Assembly (NCBI RefSeq): GCF_003286415.2
Contig: NZ_CP043450.1
Location: 3,286,001-3,350,000, forward strand
Origin: Mucilaginibacter rubeus
GTDB lineage: Bacteria > Bacteroidota > Bacteroidia > Sphingobacteriales > Sphingobacteriaceae
DNA: 64,000 nucleotides
Reading direction: 5' to 3'
The notes under the pieces are model-generated. The model was not told where the DNA came from. It searched no databases and saw only the letters and a list, made by a program, of their open reading frames with translations. Of this stretch, positions 61,690-64,000 are shown one piece after another. Numbering within the stretch: the stretch's first letter is position 1; every line of letters starts with the position of its first letter. A program made the translations under genes and the position numbers.

Positions 61690-63570
61690 TTAGTTGTTAT
61701 TTTCAAGTTTATGGATCCTTTTATTGTTGATATCGTCCCTGTCAATAAAGGGATAGATATGGTTCTTTTTAGCTTCGGCATCAAACAGGTCTTTAAGCTC
61801 TTTCAGCTTCTCAGGATATTTTTTGGCGAGGTCTACACGCTCGTTAAAATCCTCGTTAAGGTTGTAAAGCTTCCAAACATCCTTATCGTAATCGCGTTCA
61901 GGGATGGTTTTCTCTTTCGGGAAGTTCAGCAAGTCAACATTATCCGGGCGGTGCGCTGCTTCAGCTTTCCAGCCATCTTTGTAAATAGACCTCGAAGTAA
62001 AAATGTAATAGTATTGCTGGGTGTGCAATGTTTTAGCCTGAGCGTTGTTGAACGAGCTAAAGAATGATTTGCCCTGTAAAGTATCCTGCTTAATTCCTTT
62101 AACATACTCCGGTAATTTTAAACCCGCCGCCTCAATAGTGGTTGGGAACACATCAGATACGTGACTGTACTGGGTACGAATACCTCCTTTTTCGGTAATG
62201 AGTTTTGGATAATAAACAATGAGCGGGTTATGGGTACCACCTTCAGCGTCAGCGTCTGATTTCCAATATTTAAACGGCGTATTGGCTGCCTGTGCCCAAC
62301 CTAAAGGATAATTGGTTGAAGCTTCGGGTGTGCCGATGGTTTCGTAATCGCTTTCGTTCTTTTTTATGTAATCTGCCTCAAGTGTTGTTGCTGCCGAGTT
62401 TTTTGGATCGATAACACCATGAACCGTTCCTTCCTTACTGGCCCCATTATCCCCTATCATCACAAAAACCAAAGTATTATCAAACTGACCGGAAGCTTTC
62501 AGGTAACTGATCACACGGCCTACCTGGTGGTCAATGTAGGTCAAATAACCTGCATAAACTTCCATGAACCGGGCATACAATTTCTTCTGATCGGCAGGCA
62601 AACTATTCCAGGCCTGGATACGCTCATTACGTTCCGGTAATTTAGCGTAAGCGGGAATGTAGCCGGCCTTTTTCTGGTTTTCAAAAACCTTTTGGCGGTA
62701 AACGTCCCAGCCCTCGTCAAATTTGCCTTTGTACAGGTCGCTCCACTCATGGCTAACCTGGTGTGGCGCGTGGGTAGCTCCGGGTGCATAGTATAAAAAG
62801 AATGGCTGATCTGGTGCTGCTTTATGTGCTGCATCAATATAGGCAATAGCCTTATCGGTGATCTGCTCGTTCAGGTTGCGGCCATCAGGTTTGATATGAA
62901 AATTATCCTCTACCAAATGCGGCGGGTTGTATTGATCCGTAGCCGACTCCAGGAATCCGAAATGATGGTCGAAACCCTTACCGGTTGGCCAGCGGTCAAA
63001 CGGACCTACAGCGGTAGTATCCTCATCAGGCGTTACCCCCCATTTACCAACCGCATAAGTACTGTAGCCATTTGCGCGTAAAGCCTCGGCAATGGTACCT
63101 TTATCTGGCGGAATGCGGCCATCATAGCCCGGAAAACCAGCAGCAGTTGACGCATGGGCAAAATTACCCATGTGCACATAATGGTGATTGCGCCCGGTAA
63201 GTAATGATGAGCGGGTTGGCGCGCAAATACCTGCTGTATGGAAGTTGACATAGCGCAAGCCATTATTGGCCAGCGTATCAAAATTAGGCGTGCTGATCAA
63301 GCCACCAAAAGTTCCTGATGCACCAAAACCTACGTCGTCCAGCAAAATCCAGACAATGTTAGGCGCGCCTTTCGGCGCTTTAAGCGGTTTATTCCACCAC
63401 TCCTTTGATTCGGCAAGGGTTTTACCTTCCACGCCTTTGTAATTTGCAGGGTCTATAGGCGCTATATTAGCTGGGGTTACCTTTACCTGCGGCAATTGCG
63501 CAAAAGCGGGCGCGCTCATTGCTACGGCTATTGCCGATAAGGCGACAATACGTTGATAAACGGATTTCAT
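61690..63570 (-). CDS. Sulfatase (arylsulfatase A-like, CxPTR type)
   Basis: A 626-residue secreted sulfatase (signal peptide to APAFAQ). Metal-binding ILLDDVGFGASGTFGGLISTPNFD is followed by C116-A-P-T-R (TAGICAPTRSSLLTGRNHHYVHMG), a CxPxR formylglycine site. Other motifs: AVGKWGVTPDED with the catalytic Lys, and VFVMIGDNGASKEG. The long C-terminal subdomain (to residue 626) resembles atsA-type aryl sulfatases. A near-identical paralogue precedes it (63591 onwards). The two form a tandem pair. Confidence 0.95.
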   Translation of the reverse strand: MKSVYQRIVALSAIAVAMSAPAFAQLPQVKVTPANIAPIDPANYKGVEGKTLAESKEWWNKPLKAPKGAPNIVWILLDDVGFGASGTFGGLISTPNFDTLANNGLRYVNFHTAGICAPTRSSLLTGRNHHYVHMGNFAHASTAAGFPGYDGRIPPDKGTIAEALRANGYSTYAVGKWGVTPDEDTTAVGPFDRWPTGKGFDHHFGFLESATDQYNPPHLVEDNFHIKPDGRNLNEQITDKAIAYIDAAHKAAPDQPFFLYYAPGATHAPHQVSHEWSDLYKGKFDEGWDVYRQKVFENQKKAGYIPAYAKLPERNERIQAWNSLPADQKKLYARFMEVYAGYLTYIDHQVGRVISYLKASGQFDNTLVFVMIGDNGASKEGTVHGVIDPKNSAATTLEADYIKKNESDYETIGTPEASTNYPLGWAQAANTPFKYWKSDADAEGGTHNPLIVYYPKLITEKGGIRTQYSHVSDVFPTTIEAAGLKLPEYVKGIKQDTLQGKSFFSSFNNAQAKTLHTQQYYYIFTSRSIYKDGWKAEAAHRPDNVDLLNFPKEKTIPERDYDKDVWKLYNLNEDFNERVDLAKKYPEKLKELKDLFDAEAKKNHIYPFIDRDDINNKRIHKLENNN

Positions 63571-63590
63571 GATTGTAAATGGTTAATTGG

Positions 63591-64000
63591 TTACTTTTTA
63601 TAGTTTTTGTGGATACGCTGGTGATACACATCATACCAGTCGATAAATGGATATAGATTATTCTTTTGAGCCTGCGCGTCAAAAACAGCTTTAAGCTCCT
63701 TTAATTTTTCAGGATATTTTTTAGCGAGATCAATGCGCTCGTTAAAATCCTCGTTCAGGTTATATAATTCCCAGGTATCCTCATCAAAGCTTTTATCAGG
63801 CACGTTTTGTCCCACTTTGAAGTCGCCCAATTCTACATTATCCGGGTGATGCGCGGCTTCTGCCTTCCAGCCATCACTATAAATCGACCTCGAACCAAAA
63901 ATGTAATAGTGCTGCAAAACATGCTTTGATTTTGCCTCGGGATGGTCAAATGAATATACTAATGAAGTGCCCTGCAGTGTATCCTGCTTAATGCCCCTGA
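63591..64000 (-). CDS. Sulfatase C-terminal part (cut by window end)
   Basis: Only the last 136 or so codons are visible; the gene begins beyond the right edge. The sequence (for example EAKSKHVLQHYYIFGSRSIYSDGWKAEAAHHPDNV and DTWELYNLNEDFNERIDLAKKYPEKLKELK) aligns residue by residue with the C-terminus of the sulfatase at 61690-63570. An apparent start at 63917 is an internal TTG, not a real initiation site. It is 20 bp upstream of its paralogue in the same direction, so it is part of the same operon. Confidence 0.9.
   Translation of the reverse strand, partial: RGIKQDTLQGTSLVYSFDHPEAKSKHVLQHYYIFGSRSIYSDGWKAEAAHHPDNVELGDFKVGQNVPDKSFDEDTWELYNLNEDFNERIDLAKKYPEKLKELKAVFDAQAQKNNLYPFIDWYDVYHQRIHKNYKK

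Noticed and set aside
1..64000. CRISPR array, tRNA/rRNA genes or insertion sequence
   Set aside because: No regularly spaced direct repeats, cloverleaf sequences or transposase frames were found by reading; the repeats seen are REP-like palindromes.

Overview
The window looks like chromosomal DNA of a Bacteroidota bacterium, most likely a Sphingobacteriaceae relative (Mucilaginibacter/Pedobacter-like; genus is inference). Reasons: a SusC/SusD pair, a UpxY-type NusG paralogue, DUF5107/DUF6067/DUF3472 proteins, lipoproteins ending in a Cys lipobox, and moderately AT-rich DNA. No tRNA, rRNA, CRISPR array or transposase was seen.

Region A (1-29080, minus strand) is one long co-directional block. 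Reading in transcription order it holds Wza-like export lipoprotein, Wzc-like tyrosine kinase, Wzx-like flippase, hexapeptide acetyltransferase, a GT-A-like transferase, five GT4-like glycosyltransferases around a Wzy-like polymerase, and a membrane O-acyltransferase. It then runs without a break into a second hexapeptide acyltransferase, a type II thioesterase, a CmlA-type diiron beta-hydroxylase, a two-module NRPS (C-A-PCP-C-A-PCP) and a further NRPS that begins with a TubC-type docking domain and leaves the window. All gaps from 26532 down to 1 are under 85 bp, so exopolysaccharide and peptide assembly may share transcripts. This is the most unusual part of the window. A sixth GT4 (27779-29080), a lone receiver protein and two small paralogous proteins sit upstream.

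Region B (29081-32911) is AT-rich and regulatory: long non-coding stretches, a UpxY-like antiterminator on the opposite strand to the polysaccharide genes, two paralogous small HTH proteins bracketing inorganic pyrophosphatase, and several hairpin terminators.

Region C (33136-38015) is a tripartite efflux system (MFS, HlyD/EmrA, TolC) with a divergent AraC regulator.

Region D (38016-57285) is a carbohydrate-utilisation locus: SusC/SusD, aryl-sulfate sulfotransferase, TsdA-like cytochrome, a frameshifted DUF6067 glycosidase-like gene, a DUF5107-TPR protein, a Gfo/Idh/MocA oxidoreductase, a DUF5077/DUF3472 protein, a LacI regulator and a sugar-kinase-like phosphotransferase. Five copies of the palindrome CAAACGTTTG lie in front of the four transcription units and appear to define a LacI regulon.

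Region E (57413-64000) has topoisomerase III convergent with a sulfatase operon. The operon holds three sulfatases (two of them tandem paralogues, one cut by the window end) and a periplasmic rhodanese-thioredoxin fusion whose rhodanese has lost its catalytic cysteine. REP-like palindromic repeats occur at three places in regions D and E.
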